Source: Ideonella alba
GTDB lineage: Bacteria; Pseudomonadota; Gammaproteobacteria; Burkholderiales; Burkholderiaceae_C
DNA length: 64,000 nt
Assembly: GCF_018069875.1 (NCBI RefSeq)
Contig: NZ_JAGQDF010000019.1
Span: forward strand, 1 to 64,000
Direction: 5' to 3'
Positions 15,339 through 24,135 of the stretch are shown here, piece after piece (within the stretch, counting starts at the first letter, position 1; every line of letters starts with the position of its first letter). Both the position numbers and the translations under genes were made by a program. The notes under the pieces are model-generated. The model did not search any database. It was not told where the DNA came from and saw only the letters and a program-made list of their open reading frames with translations.

Positions 15339-17642
15339 TCAGGCCAGCAACTGCTTGGCCAGCGCCACCTCAATCGAGTCTCCCGACTGATTGAGGACAT
15401 CCAGGCCGGAGTCCGGCATGTCGCCAGAGGTGGACTGCGACACCGAGATCTTCTTGGCCATCAGGGACAGGCACTCCATCTGGGCGCATCCCTCGTAGCC
15501 GAGGAAATGCACCTCGACGTTGACCCGCTGGCCAATGCGCCACGAGCGCCGGCTGGCTTGCTGCAAGGTGTAGACGTTGTAGCCCGACTGCATGAACACG
15601 ATGGTGGGGAACTCCAGCATGTCCAGGCCGGTCTTCACCAGCTCCGGGTTGGTCACGATCACATCGACCTGGCGGTCGACCTGTTCCATCAGCCAGTCTT
15701 CGCGCTTGGCTGCCTCGACGCCGGCCCGCAGCACCGCGACCTTGAAACCTTCAGCCTCCAGCAGAGCCTTGAGCCGCGCCGAGGTGTCTCGGGTCCCCGT
15801 GTAGACGGTGTAGACCAGGGCGCGCCGTCCAGCTCGCTTGGCCTTCCGACACAGCGCCAGCAGCTTGCGCTCCTTGGGCATGGGGGTGAGCTCATCGAAC
15901 AAGGCCGGTACGCTGGCCAGCGTGGTCTTGCGGTGCGGGTGCAGCACGGTCTCCGGACGGAAACAGCAGTCCGGCCACGCCAGAAGCGCATTGAGCACGA
16001 CCCCCAGAAGACTCTGGTCGCCGGCCCGCAGCGCCTGTCGCAGCGCCTCCTTCAATGAGTTCGCCAGTCCGCGGTAGGCCGCTTCCTGCTCCGGCGTCAT
16101 GGGCACACCGGTGTAGAACTCGTCGTAGGGAGGCAGCACATTGCCGCCGATCTCCCTGAGCTTCAAAAAGGCCGTGCAGGGCAGCACGTAGCGCATCACG
16201 CCCAGTGGTCCGAACCCGGGTGCCTTGGCTTCGCGATGCGTCACGCTCTTTCCTTTGGCCGTTCGGTGCGATCGTTCGTCCGCTGCACTGCTGGTCTTGT
16301 AGATGTCCTTGACCACGCCGTGGGTGCGCATGAATGCCCAGCTCGCCGATCCCAGTGAACCTCGCTGGTACCGAAAGCCGTCGTGGACCATGGCCGCCGG
16401 GTTCATCCGGAACAGCAGGTAGAACAGGTCATCGGCATAGCCGCCCATCAGCGTGCCCGTCAGCAACAGCGTCTTGCGGCACTGGCTGGCCAGCACACCG
16501 AAGGCTTGACCTTGGGCGCTGCCGTCGTTCTTGAACTCGTGGCCCTCATCTGCCACCATCAATCCGAAAAAGCCCCTGGGCAGGTAGCGCTTGATGAACT
16601 CGGTGGGCTGGTAGCCTCCCTGACCAAACGAGAACTCCATGTTGGCCATGGCCCGCTCCATGCGCCGCGCCTGCCGGTCACTGAAGAACAGATCGCCCCG
16701 GTCGTCCATCAGGTTGATGAACTCGTAGACGTTGTCTTCCAGCATCCCGCCGAGCATGTCCTCCCCGAAGGCGTCGATCAGCTTGTCGGCCGTCTTGTCC
16801 CCGATGGTGGGCAGCTGGGTGATGGAGTCCTTCAGGATCTCGCGCCGGGTCCTCGGTGCCGTGCCAGGACGAACGAGCGACCACAGCGCGGCATGGCAAT
16901 GCGCGCAGCGCATCTGGCGGACATTGAGCCGCGACGAGGCCTCCTCAGGAGCAAGCGGCCGGTCCGTGCCATCGGTGTCTGGCACGGTGATCGGCTCGTA
17001 GCAATCCGGACAGGCAGCCACAGAGGACGTGGCCTTGGCCAGACGCTCCGGGCCGATCATCTCCAGGTCGATCAGTCGCCGCTTCACAAAAACCGGCACC
17101 CAGTTGAAGCCCATGCGCATGCGCACACGGCCCATGACGTAGAACTCAGGGGCCGCAGCGCGGCCACTGACCAGACGCAGTTGCAGGAGCTTCTTCAGGG
17201 TATCCGGACCGTTAAGGATCCAGACCGTGGCGCCGGGCACCGTCTGCTTGATCTCGCGCCGCCACTTGTAGACCAGGTGGGGAGGGCAGATCACCAGCGT
17301 GCGTGGGAAACCCAGGTGGTGCATCAGCCAGGCCGTGGCGATGGCCATCATCGTCTTGCCGGTCCCCATCTCGGCGTTGATCACGGCGGAAGGGTGGCCA
17401 GCATCGACGAGGAGTCGGCAGACCGCATGCACGACGTCCCGCTGCGCAGCAAATGGTGCCCGGGTCAGCTGGTCCAGCATGGCATTGAGCGACGGGCTCT
17501 GCTGCCCATCGTAGATCGGCGGGTTCTGGACTCGGACGGCATCGACGAGGCTGCTGCGGTACTCCCGCACGAAGTCGCCAATGGACATGGACTCACCCGC
17601 ACTTGCGGTGGCGGGCTGTTCGATCAGATCGGTATCAGACAT
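15339..17642 (-). CDS. SNF2/DEAD-like helicase with zinc-binding insertion
   Basis: The 767-residue protein has a complete helicase core: Walker A EMGTGKT near residue 92, VICPPHLVYKW (Ia), VADEGHEFKN (Walker B), LLTGTLMGG (III), ALVYTVYTGTRDTSARL (IV) and YTLQQASRRSWRIGQ (VI). A zinc-binding insertion (CPDCYEP and CAHCHAAL) splits the first RecA-like half, and extra length separates the halves. The ATG at 17642 follows GGAG. Such proteins are regular members of clc/PFGI-1-type elements and probably act on element DNA during replication or transfer, but the exact role is unknown. Confidence 0.8.
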   Translation of the reverse strand: MSDTDLIEQPATASAGESMSIGDFVREYRSSLVDAVRVQNPPIYDGQQSPSLNAMLDQLTRAPFAAQRDVVHAVCRLLVDAGHPSAVINAEMGTGKTMMAIATAWLMHHLGFPRTLVICPPHLVYKWRREIKQTVPGATVWILNGPDTLKKLLQLRLVSGRAAAPEFYVMGRVRMRMGFNWVPVFVKRRLIDLEMIGPERLAKATSSVAACPDCYEPITVPDTDGTDRPLAPEEASSRLNVRQMRCAHCHAALWSLVRPGTAPRTRREILKDSITQLPTIGDKTADKLIDAFGEDMLGGMLEDNVYEFINLMDDRGDLFFSDRQARRMERAMANMEFSFGQGGYQPTEFIKRYLPRGFFGLMVADEGHEFKNDGSAQGQAFGVLASQCRKTLLLTGTLMGGYADDLFYLLFRMNPAAMVHDGFRYQRGSLGSASWAFMRTHGVVKDIYKTSSAADERSHRTAKGKSVTHREAKAPGFGPLGVMRYVLPCTAFLKLREIGGNVLPPYDEFYTGVPMTPEQEAAYRGLANSLKEALRQALRAGDQSLLGVVLNALLAWPDCCFRPETVLHPHRKTTLASVPALFDELTPMPKERKLLALCRKAKRAGRRALVYTVYTGTRDTSARLKALLEAEGFKVAVLRAGVEAAKREDWLMEQVDRQVDVIVTNPELVKTGLDMLEFPTIVFMQSGYNVYTLQQASRRSWRIGQRVNVEVHFLGYEGCAQMECLSLMAKKISVSQSTSGDMPDSGLDVLNQSGDSIEVALAKQLLA

Positions 17643-17737
17643 GGCATCTCCAGCAGAGGAAACAAGAAGGGGCAAGGCCCGCCTCGGTTGAGGCAGGCCC
17701 TGCGGGGGAGGAAGAGACAGGGGCGCAGCCCAGTGGG

Positions 17738-17938
17738 TCAGTCGAGACGACAGCCGTCGGCATCGAAGGCAGCGAGCACGGTGGCGCCGAGCCACCAGGT
17801 GTCCAGGTCGTCCTCGCAGGCGACGGCGTAGGTGCCATCACCTTCGTGAACGACGTAGCGCTCCTGCCCAGACCGCCGGGCGCGTGCCGAGGCTTTCGCG
17901 CAGGCCTGCTCAAAGCTCAGGTGGTCCAACGTGGCCAT
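17738..17938 (-). CDS. small unknown protein (66 aa)
   Basis: The start at 17938 has GAGGTG upstream. The protein is acidic and includes FEQACAKASARARRSGQERY followed by a compact beta-type segment (VVHEGDGTYAVACEDDLDTW). It has no membrane segment. It starts 7 bases after the stop of the preceding gene, which implies co-transcription. No family is recognised; small proteins with this layout are common on mobile elements. Confidence 0.55.
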   Translation of the reverse strand: MATLDHLSFEQACAKASARARRSGQERYVVHEGDGTYAVACEDDLDTWWLGATVLAAFDADGCRLD

Positions 17939-17945
17939 GGGCACC

Positions 17946-18611
17946 TCAGGCGGCATGGAACAGCGCCACCTGTCCAGGTGTAGCGACTCCTTGACGAGCA
18001 GAAGGGGCCGTCTCAGGCAGCAGGCCATGGCGGACTTGCTCCGACACCCAGGACATGAAGTCCTGCGGCAACTCGATCCGCAAGGCGGACACGGGACCGG
18101 CGCTGGCAGGCCTCACGAGTGCCTGGACCGTCTGCAGGTGCGCGAGCACCGTCAGCATCCAGTGGTCCAGCAGCGGCACCGGTGACAGCTCCTGGATCAT
18201 TCGCCAGGCCTGTGCGGCTTCATGGGCGGCTTGGTGACCTTTGGGCCAGTCGCCTTGCAGGTGTTCCAGCAGCCAACCCGAGCCGGTGGCTGGATCGATT
18301 TTGAGCAGCGTCGGATCGAAGATCCAGGCGTGGAGCAGATTGCCGAGCAGACCCGATCGCGGCAGGCGTCCGGTGATCTTGTCCAAGCGCGCTGGATCGC
18401 CTACCAGAACCCGCATCACCTCGGCGCGCGAAGCGGGATCCTGCAGGGTCAGATCGTCTACACCGCCCTGGTCTGGCCGCTGATGAAGCCGCGCCATGAG
18501 CTGCTGGATCGAGGTGTCCCGGCCATAGACCGAGAGGAAGAGCATTTGGGAGCGATGGTCGGCGACGAGCGCGTCGACAAACACGTCCGACTGTTGTTCG
18601 AGAACGAACAT
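17946..18611 (-). CDS. unknown ICE protein (221 aa)
   Basis: The protein has an N-terminal half with VFVDALVADHRSQMLFLSVY and a tryptophan-containing middle (LLHAWIFDPTLLKIDPATGS). Its C-terminus (LPQDFMSWVSEQVRHG) appears helical. I recognise no domain or catalytic motif. A strong perfect hairpin, CCAGGCGGG paired with CCCGCCTGG (18650-18671), lies in its leader. Confidence 0.6.
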   Translation of the reverse strand: MFVLEQQSDVFVDALVADHRSQMLFLSVYGRDTSIQQLMARLHQRPDQGGVDDLTLQDPASRAEVMRVLVGDPARLDKITGRLPRSGLLGNLLHAWIFDPTLLKIDPATGSGWLLEHLQGDWPKGHQAAHEAAQAWRMIQELSPVPLLDHWMLTVLAHLQTVQALVRPASAGPVSALRIELPQDFMSWVSEQVRHGLLPETAPSARQGVATPGQVALFHAA

Positions 18612-18689
18612 GAGAACCTCCAGGTTTGAAGTGGAGGCGGGCTCCCGCGCCAGGCGGGAGAACCCGCCTGGCGGCAGTGAGATGAACGA

Positions 18690-19280
18690 TCAGATCAGGC
18701 CGCGTTCAGCCATGGAGCGGTGTCCGCTGGCGCCGACCACGACGTGGTCCAGAACGCGCACGTCGACCAGCGCCAAGGCTGACTTGAGGGCCTGGGTCAG
18801 GTGCTCGTCCGCGCGGGACGGCTCCAGGCTGCCCGAGGGGTGGTTGTGCGACAGGATCACGGCGCCAGCGCCATGGGCCAGCGCCCGCTTGACCACTTCC
18901 CTCGGGTAGACCGAGGTCTGTGTCAGCGTGCCCCGGAACATCTCCTCGATCGCGATCAGGCGGTGCTGGGCGTCAAGGAACATCACGACGAAGGCCTCGA
19001 AGTCATAGCCCTCGAAGTGCTGGACGAGGTAGGTCCCCACATCCGACGGCGACGTCAGATGGGGCTTGTGCCGCAGATCCTTGGCGGCCTGGCGCACGAG
19101 GAGTTCGCGTGCGCAGCTCATCAGGCTGGCGAGGGCCGCACGCCGATACTGAGGCGTGCAGCTGTAGCGCGGCATGACTTCCGCGCAGGTACTGGCTGTG
19201 GCCGCGTGCAGGCCGCGGGCACCGGCCAGCAGCAGATCTTCAAGGAGGTTGTCCGACAACCCTTTGGGATGCGAAATCAT
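18690..19280 (-). CDS. RadC-like JAB-domain protein
   Basis: The start at 19280 has AAGGA upstream and gives 196 residues. The protein lacks the helix-hairpin-helix part of chromosomal RadC but has the JAB/MPN metalloprotease-like core. The zinc motif HNHPSG is present in [16 protein letters not shown] (about residues 140-155), together with an upstream glutamate (AIEEMFRG) and a downstream Asp region ([14 protein letters not shown]). RadC-like proteins are frequent on plasmids and ICEs. Their molecular function is unsettled, with DNA repair suggested and disputed. Confidence 0.85.
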   Translation of the reverse strand: MISHPKGLSDNLLEDLLLAGARGLHAATASTCAEVMPRYSCTPQYRRAALASLMSCARELLVRQAAKDLRHKPHLTSPSDVGTYLVQHFEGYDFEAFVVMFLDAQHRLIAIEEMFRGTLTQTSVYPREVVKRALAHGAGAVILSHNHPSGSLEPSRADEHLTQALKSALALVDVRVLDHVVVGASGHRSMAERGLI

Positions 19281-19379
19281 GATGGGTCCTTTCCATAGAC
19301 GAAGTCGCTGCCACTGGGCAGCTGTGTTCAAGAGGAAGACGGCTGGCCAGCCCTGGGCCGGCCGGCAGCCTGTCTCGCG

Positions 19380-19703
19380 CTAGATCGATGCGCTTTCGAA
19401 CTGACCGTCGGCCTGGTAGGTCACTCGCCGGTTGCCCGTTGAGAAGACCTGGTCCAGATAGACCTGCTCAAACATCTCGGGAGGAACCGAGATGCCCAGC
19501 TCCGTCAGCTTGGCCTGGAAGAAGTCCAGGTCCAGCTCAAAGGCGTTCGGCTCGTCGAGGTTGACGTAGAGGTAGTCCTCCTGGTCCGGCCGGGGATCGT
19601 CTCGCTCCACCACCATGAAGAAGTGGCCGAGTGGTCGGTCCCAGCCCAGCAGGACGGTGACAGCTTCACCCTGGCGCTGTGTGCTGAAGTAGTGCTGGCT
19701 CAT
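19380..19703 (-). CDS. unknown conserved-type plasmid/ICE protein (107 aa)
   Basis: The product is acidic and aromatic, with SQHYFSTQRQGEAVTVLLGW at the start and LGHFFMVVERDD in the middle. It overlaps the stop of the upstream gene by four bases (ATGA), so the two are translationally coupled. I recall similar small proteins on large betaproteobacterial plasmids, but I know of no function. It has no signal peptide or membrane segment. Confidence 0.6.
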   Translation of the reverse strand: MSQHYFSTQRQGEAVTVLLGWDRPLGHFFMVVERDDPRPDQEDYLYVNLDEPNAFELDLDFFQAKLTELGISVPPEMFEQVYLDQVFSTGNRRVTYQADGQFESASI

Positions 19704-20203
19704 CGTGTGGCTCCTGATGGGCTCTGGCGCGCCGTCTCGGCACGCTGCAAGCTGTTCAAGTCCAGTTGATCGCTGGTCTTCGCAGGCTGATCAACACCTT
19801 CCAACATCACGGCGAACTCCACTTCACCGTTGGCATAGACCGTCGCACCCACCGTGAGCACGGCAGGCAGCGGGACATCACAGTCACAGCTGAGCTGCGC
19901 AGAGGTCTTGAGTGACCAGTCGCCGATCTCGTCGGCCTGCAGGATCAGCAGGGTGTTCCACAGGTCAAAGAGCCTGCGAAGAACCACCTGATCCAGAGAG
20001 ATCGCAACGCAGATCGGCAGCGCTGATTCCTCAGGCTGAGAGAACGCCAGCAGGGAGTGAACCTGCAGCGGTGCATGGAGTGGCTTGGGGTAGCGCAGAT
20101 CGATCATGTCGGTGCTCCTGGCGGTATGGACGTAAGCGGCCAATGCCGAAGTGACACCTTCAGGTTGCCCGCCTACCGGCGGGTGCTTGGGGGGTGCATT
20201 CAC
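19700..20203 (-). CDS. unknown ICE protein (167 aa)
   Basis: The gene is the first of a two-gene unit and has a long leader (20204-20593) with the recurrent hairpins. The N-terminal 30 residues are proline-rich and probably disordered. The middle has a regular alternation of hydrophobic and polar residues (LPICVAISLDQVVLRRLFDL) and two cysteines in LSCDCDVPLP. I recognise no family. Confidence 0.55.
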   Translation of the reverse strand: MNAPPKHPPVGGQPEGVTSALAAYVHTARSTDMIDLRYPKPLHAPLQVHSLLAFSQPEESALPICVAISLDQVVLRRLFDLWNTLLILQADEIGDWSLKTSAQLSCDCDVPLPAVLTVGATVYANGEVEFAVMLEGVDQPAKTSDQLDLNSLQRAETARQSPSGATR

Positions 20204-20593
20204 GGTGACTCCTTTCGGGATGAAGAGGGCCGTGCATCACCCTCCCCGTCGGGCTGGTGAGCCCGGCAGGGACAAGTTCTCGATCGAACCCCCACGCAGG
20301 CAGTGCCGGGTGGGCAACTGCCTGCGGCCGCACTTCTCAGGAGGCCTGTGCGTTCGTGGCGACGGTTACGCCGTCAGCGGCTCGTATCCCCGAGCAACGG
20401 GTAGGGAATCAGCTCTGCAGGCCTGCACATCAGGCCTGCAAGGCACCACAGGGGCTTTCTGAAGGGGTCGGGGTGCGACGCCTTCAAAAAGCCCCCTGGG
20501 CGGGGATCGCGGAGCGACCCGGCTCAGGGGAAACCCACCCGGAGGTGGGCAGGGAGGATGCGAATCAGCGCCTTGCCAGGATCTGGCCAGTGC
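20204..20593 (-). promoter_or_regulatory. multi-hairpin leader, copy F (gene-free 390 bp)
   Basis: This gap contains no gene I can support. Hairpin H1 is CGCAC (20329-20333) with GTGCG (20348-20352) and loop TTCTCAGGAGGCCT. H2 is GACGG (20361-20365) with CCGTC (20371-20375). A perfect 10-bp stem pairs 20416-20425 with 20431-20440. A further long hairpin pairs GGGGCTTT (about 20452) with AAAGCCCC (about 20487) and has an inner GAAGG/CCTTC stem. Confidence 0.6.
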
Positions 20594-21700
20594 CTACTGG
20601 ATCGTCACGATCTGGCCCAGGGTCACGCCAGGCGTGAGATCAAGGCCGCGGATCACCGTGACGAAGCGGTCGACAAGCACACGGGTCTCGGTGATCGAGC
20701 CGTCCTCAGCCGTCTCGGTCAGCACCTGGGTGTCTTTCACCTTGTGGGTTCGGCCTTTGACCAGCAAGCGGCGGCCTGCCTCCGACGTCACGACGCCAGA
20801 GACCTGTCCGGCCGCCAGCGCCAGTGCGAGGTGCCAGTCGGTCATCGCGCGCAGCGGTGGCCGCATGTCACCCAACCTGGGCTTCATGTGCAGGTCGAAT
20901 CTTGGCCACAAGCTGTGCCTGGCCAGACCGCCATCAAGCTCCGCGCGAAGTTGCCGGGCATCCAGGCGAACCACGGTCATGTTGAACTCATCGCCCGGCC
21001 TGATCGCCGGCACTTCATAGGGTTCCGTCGGCCAGATCTGGGGCAGTTCGCGCTGGTCGTCGCCGGCAGCAAAGGCCACCAGGCGCTTGACGATGCCTGC
21101 GTCCGGTGTGGCGGGTCGACGTTTGCGTCCCATCACCACGCACTGCTGGAACTGCTGCTCAGGCGCCAGGTGGACGCTCACGTCTTCGAAGTGGCGGGAG
21201 ACCAGGGAAGAAAGCTCCTGGTCCAGCACGTAGTACGGAACGATCAGTACCAGGATGCCGCCCGGCTGCAGGAGGTTGAACGTGCGCCGGCAGAAGATCT
21301 TCTCGTGGCGCAGGCGACCCATCGGGCGGTCTCCTGAGCCGACGGCATCGGTCACCAGGTCTCCGTAGGGCGGGTTCAGGAAGAGCAGTCCGAAGCTGCG
21401 GTCTGTCACACGCACTTCGTGCACGTCCGCGTGAGCGACGGTGCCGAGCACAGACTTGGCATGCCAGGCGCGTTCTTCATCCAACTCGACGCCGTAGCTG
21501 CTCACCACCGCGCCGCGGGACTGCAGGTGTTCGCTCAAGGCCAGCAGTGCAGCGCCCTCGCCGCAGCACGGGTCGATGATGCGAACGGGCTCCGGTGGAG
21601 CATCCAGCGCCGCGGCGATGCGCGCGAGCGTGTCGTTGTCAGTGGGGAAGTACCCGTTCTTGATGAAGTTCTGCGCGATGCGCGGGAAGATCAGGGCCAT
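20594..21700 (-). CDS. DUF6094-type N6-methyltransferase-like protein
   Basis: The 368-residue protein begins at the ATG at 21700, with GGAG about 8 bases upstream. The N-terminal half has the class I methyltransferase layout: SAM-binding motif IDPCCGEGAAL near residue 42 and catalytic NPPYGD near residue 110. This is the NPPY type of N6-adenine enzymes. The C-terminal 170 residues are a separate domain. I recall this arrangement as DUF6094, common on ICEs and plasmids. The substrate is inferred to be DNA of the element; there is no restriction partner. Confidence 0.75.
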   Translation of the reverse strand: MALIFPRIAQNFIKNGYFPTDNDTLARIAAALDAPPEPVRIIDPCCGEGAALLALSEHLQSRGAVVSSYGVELDEERAWHAKSVLGTVAHADVHEVRVTDRSFGLLFLNPPYGDLVTDAVGSGDRPMGRLRHEKIFCRRTFNLLQPGGILVLIVPYYVLDQELSSLVSRHFEDVSVHLAPEQQFQQCVVMGRKRRPATPDAGIVKRLVAFAAGDDQRELPQIWPTEPYEVPAIRPGDEFNMTVVRLDARQLRAELDGGLARHSLWPRFDLHMKPRLGDMRPPLRAMTDWHLALALAAGQVSGVVTSEAGRRLLVKGRTHKVKDTQVLTETAEDGSITETRVLVDRFVTVIRGLDLTPGVTLGQIVTIQ

Positions 21701-21794
21701 GGGGCAACTCCGAAGGAGAGGGACCCCAGGGCCTCTCGGGCGCTGAGGCCCGGTGGGCAAGAGGAGGGAGCCGACCAGCGACGCCAGGTGGACA

Positions 21795-22118
21795 CTACGC
21801 TGCCAGCGGCAAGGTCGGTCGCGCGGTGCGCTCGACTCTCCAGCCGGCACTTTCCAGATGCCACAGCAGGCCCATTGGCAGCAGGTCCATCGTCGACGGA
21901 TCCGGCAGCGCAGCGCCGATGGCCTGGTGGATGGGCCGGACATGCTGGGCATGCGGCTCCAGGGCCTGGGCGAGTAACGCAAGATCAGCGTCGTCGGCAT
22001 CGGACTGCCAGCTCAGGTAAGCACGCCAGAAGGCTTGCCGATTGGCTTCGATGGACAAGGTCGGTGACAAGGCCACGGGGGCGCGCAGCGGCGTCGCGGC
22101 CAGATCAATAGGGCGCAT
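21795..22118 (-). CDS. unknown small ICE protein (107 aa)
   Basis: The frame starts at an ATG at 22118 and is helical throughout (IEANRQAFWRAYLSWQSDAD, DADLALLAQALEPHAQHVRP). It has no recognised motif. In the 140 bases before it there are two palindromes: CGTCCC-TGCA-GGGGACG near 22151 and a CCGAGG/CCTCGG pair near 22198. This is the short type of leader seen before other genes of the block. Confidence 0.5.
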   Translation of the reverse strand: MRPIDLAATPLRAPVALSPTLSIEANRQAFWRAYLSWQSDADDADLALLAQALEPHAQHVRPIHQAIGAALPDPSTMDLLPMGLLWHLESAGWRVERTARPTLPLAA

Positions 22119-22261
22119 CGGGCATCTCCGATAGAGAAACTCAGGCGGAGTGCGTCCCTGCAGGGGACGAACGCCCCTGATGGGTGAAGAAGAGGGCCGA
22201 GGACCGAGGCACCAGGGCCTCGGATCGCTCGGCAAGTCATGACATAGGCGGGGAGCCTTGA

Positions 22262-22717
22262 TCAACGCATGACGATGTAGACCGCCGTGGCCGCCAGAAG
22301 CGCAAACGCCTCGGGCTGAGACAACAGTGCCCGGCGCAGCGCACCGAGGTGCTGGCTCAAGGCCTGGACCACCGAACGCAGGCCGCGCGATTGCTCGCGG
22401 GCCTTCGTCAGGGCCGCCTGAGCGGTGGCATAGGCCACCGCCTGGCGCTTGAGCGTGATCTTCGCGCGCAGGTACAGCGCGAAGGCGTCCACGTCGATCT
22501 TGTCGCTGTGCAAGTCCTTCGGGCAGCTGTCGAAGTGATCGACGATGGCCTTGGCCACCTCGAACTCGTCGATGTGCTCCACAAAGTACTGCCACATGTC
22601 CATGGTCTCGGCGTCGCCAGGGGCGGTGCCGGCCAGGAGCACGGGGGACGAGGCCAACGGTTCAGCGTGGTCAGGGATGACGACGCCGTCGAGGCCCGTG
22701 ATGGGAGGGAAGTTCAT
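22262..22717 (-). CDS. unknown ICE protein with C-terminal hydrophobic segment (151 aa)
   Basis: The ATG at 22717 follows TTTTGGAG. The acidic N-terminal half (MDMWQYFVEHIDEFEVAKAI) precedes a basic helical segment (LYLRAKITLKRQAVAYATAQ). The last 25 residues include LLSQPEAFALLAATAVYIVM, which could anchor the protein in the inner membrane. Function is unknown. The ribosome binding site lies in the loop of a possible hairpin between GGTGCGTC and GACGCACC at the start of the leader, which could limit translation. Confidence 0.55.
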   Translation of the reverse strand: MNFPPITGLDGVVIPDHAEPLASSPVLLAGTAPGDAETMDMWQYFVEHIDEFEVAKAIVDHFDSCPKDLHSDKIDVDAFALYLRAKITLKRQAVAYATAQAALTKAREQSRGLRSVVQALSQHLGALRRALLSQPEAFALLAATAVYIVMR

Positions 22718-23040
22718 GGTGCGTCTCCAAAAGAAATGGGGACGCACCAAACCCCAGGCTGGGGATGGATGACATCCCCACGAGGGTTGATGAGAGAAAA
22801 AACTCCAGGTCGACAACTTGGGGTTGCCGATCCACCGTTCTTGCAGGAGCCTATCGGTGTTTGAGGGCGTGGCGTCACGAGCCACAGTCGGACCGATTGA
22901 GTCGGTCAGGCGGGAACCGTCTCGATTCTGTTCTTCAAGCCCTCGTCAGGTCAAGACCGATCGTCGAAGGGCTTGAAGAACCCGGCTGCCAAGAAAGGCC
23001 TCACTGAAAGGCCAGCCGGGTGCGCCGCGGGTGCGACGTG
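22718..23040 (-). promoter_or_regulatory. multi-hairpin leader, copy A (gene-free 323 bp)
   Basis: No gene is seen here. From the gene outward: palindrome GGGGAT...ATCCCC (about 22760-22778); H1 CACCG/CGGTG (22833-22837 with 22855-22859, loop with TTGCAGGAGCC); H2 GTGGC/GCCAC (22869-22873 with 22881-22885); H3 GACCGA/TCGGTC (22891-22896 with 22902-22907). Then H4 TTCTTCAAGCCCT (22931-22943) pairs perfectly with AGGGCTTGAAGAA (about 22968-22980), and H5 CCCGGCTG pairs with CAGCCGGG. Copy D repeats this order. Confidence 0.65.
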
Positions 23041-23613
23041 TCAATGATCAGAGCGTTGGGTCCAGTGGCCCGTGTCCAGAGCGCGCTGCGCCTGTTCACG
23101 CTGGGGCCAGTACTCCTGCGATTCGCGGGTGTAAGGCCCTTCGTCGTTGTAGGTGCCCAGGTAGAAGCCGGCAGCGCTGTAGCAGATCTCCAGCGGCAGG
23201 TCCTGCCCCGAGCGCTGGGCCAGCAGTCCGAGCGGTGGCCGCTGGGCCTCGCCCTGCGTTTCAGGTGCAGGGCGTGACACGGTCGGCGACGCAGGCCCGC
23301 TCAGTGTGAGGGCACGCTGCAGCAGCGCTCCGCGCAGCTGAGTCCAGTGCTTCCCGAGTGGCGCCATCGCGGCGTCGGGCAGACGGTCGAGCAAGGCAAC
23401 GGCGTTCTGGGCCAGGTCAGCAATCTGGGCCATCCGCACCAGGTGGGTTTCCACCATCCTCTGGCCCTCTGCCGTGGCGTGCAAATGTGCGGCCAGCAAC
23501 AGCCGAACCGCTTCGTCCCAGCTGCGCAGGCCGAGGTCGATGGTGCTAAGTTGCTCGCCAGCGCGGACGTGGGCTTGGCCGCTGATGGTGACGTGATGAG
23601 GGTGCATGGACAT
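23041..23613 (-). CDS. unknown ICE protein (190 aa)
   Basis: AAGGAG precedes the ATG at 23613; a second ATG two codons on is possible. The first 110 residues are helical (DEAVRLLLAAHLHATAEGQ, VETHLVRMAQIADLAQNAVA). A proline-rich linker follows, then a C-terminal part with YSAAGFYLGTYNDEGPYTRE. I recognise no family. It lies between leaders A and B and is therefore likely to be transcribed or processed as its own unit. Confidence 0.55.
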   Translation of the reverse strand: MSMHPHHVTISGQAHVRAGEQLSTIDLGLRSWDEAVRLLLAAHLHATAEGQRMVETHLVRMAQIADLAQNAVALLDRLPDAAMAPLGKHWTQLRGALLQRALTLSGPASPTVSRPAPETQGEAQRPPLGLLAQRSGQDLPLEICYSAAGFYLGTYNDEGPYTRESQEYWPQREQAQRALDTGHWTQRSDH

Positions 23614-24135
23614 CTCCTTGTCAAAGAAAAAGGTGGCCGCACCCCATGTCCGGGGTGAACGACCCCGGGGGTGGTTGAACGATCACACTCCAGGCACCTG
23701 GCGGCGCCCGCGAGCCCTTTCAGGAGCCAGCTCGCGTATGGGCGCGTCGTGACGTGACGCATTCGGACCGAAACCGACGGTCGGCGGTAGAAAAGCGCAA
23801 AAGGTTCCTTCAGGGCTCCATCCCCTCATGGTGAGAGGCGCAAGCACTCAAGGAACCCGGCCAATGGACCGGGCTCAGGATCGACTACGTCTGCTCTACC
23901 TGCTGGCCCATCCCCAGGCCCGCGTGCGGCGTGTCCGAACTCGCAGACGACGGACACCACTTCGATCCTCTTCACCGCTGCAACAGCAAAACGGCACCAC
24001 GCATGGGGGGCGTGGCCACCCAGGAATCATCTACCGCCAGTACTGCGCGGGCTTGCCGAAGCGCCCCGTTAGGCGCTCTGGAAAGCCCGCACGAGGCGGG
24101 CGTTGGAGCGATCGAGCCTTGTGGGCTCAGAACGC
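23614..24135 (-). promoter_or_regulatory. multi-hairpin leader, copy B (gene-free 522 bp)
   Basis: No gene is seen here. H1 is GCGAGC (23710-23715) with GCTCGC (23730-23735) and a loop containing TTTCAGGAGCC. H2 is GCGTC/GACGC (23744-23748 with 23756-23760), and H3 is GACCG/CGGTC (23766-23770 with 23778-23782). H4 pairs GGTTCCTT (23803-23810) with AAGGAACC (23850-23857) and is followed by CCCGG...CCGGG. All stems differ from copy A while the H1 loop is kept. The stretch 23880-24135 has no clear feature. Confidence 0.6.
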
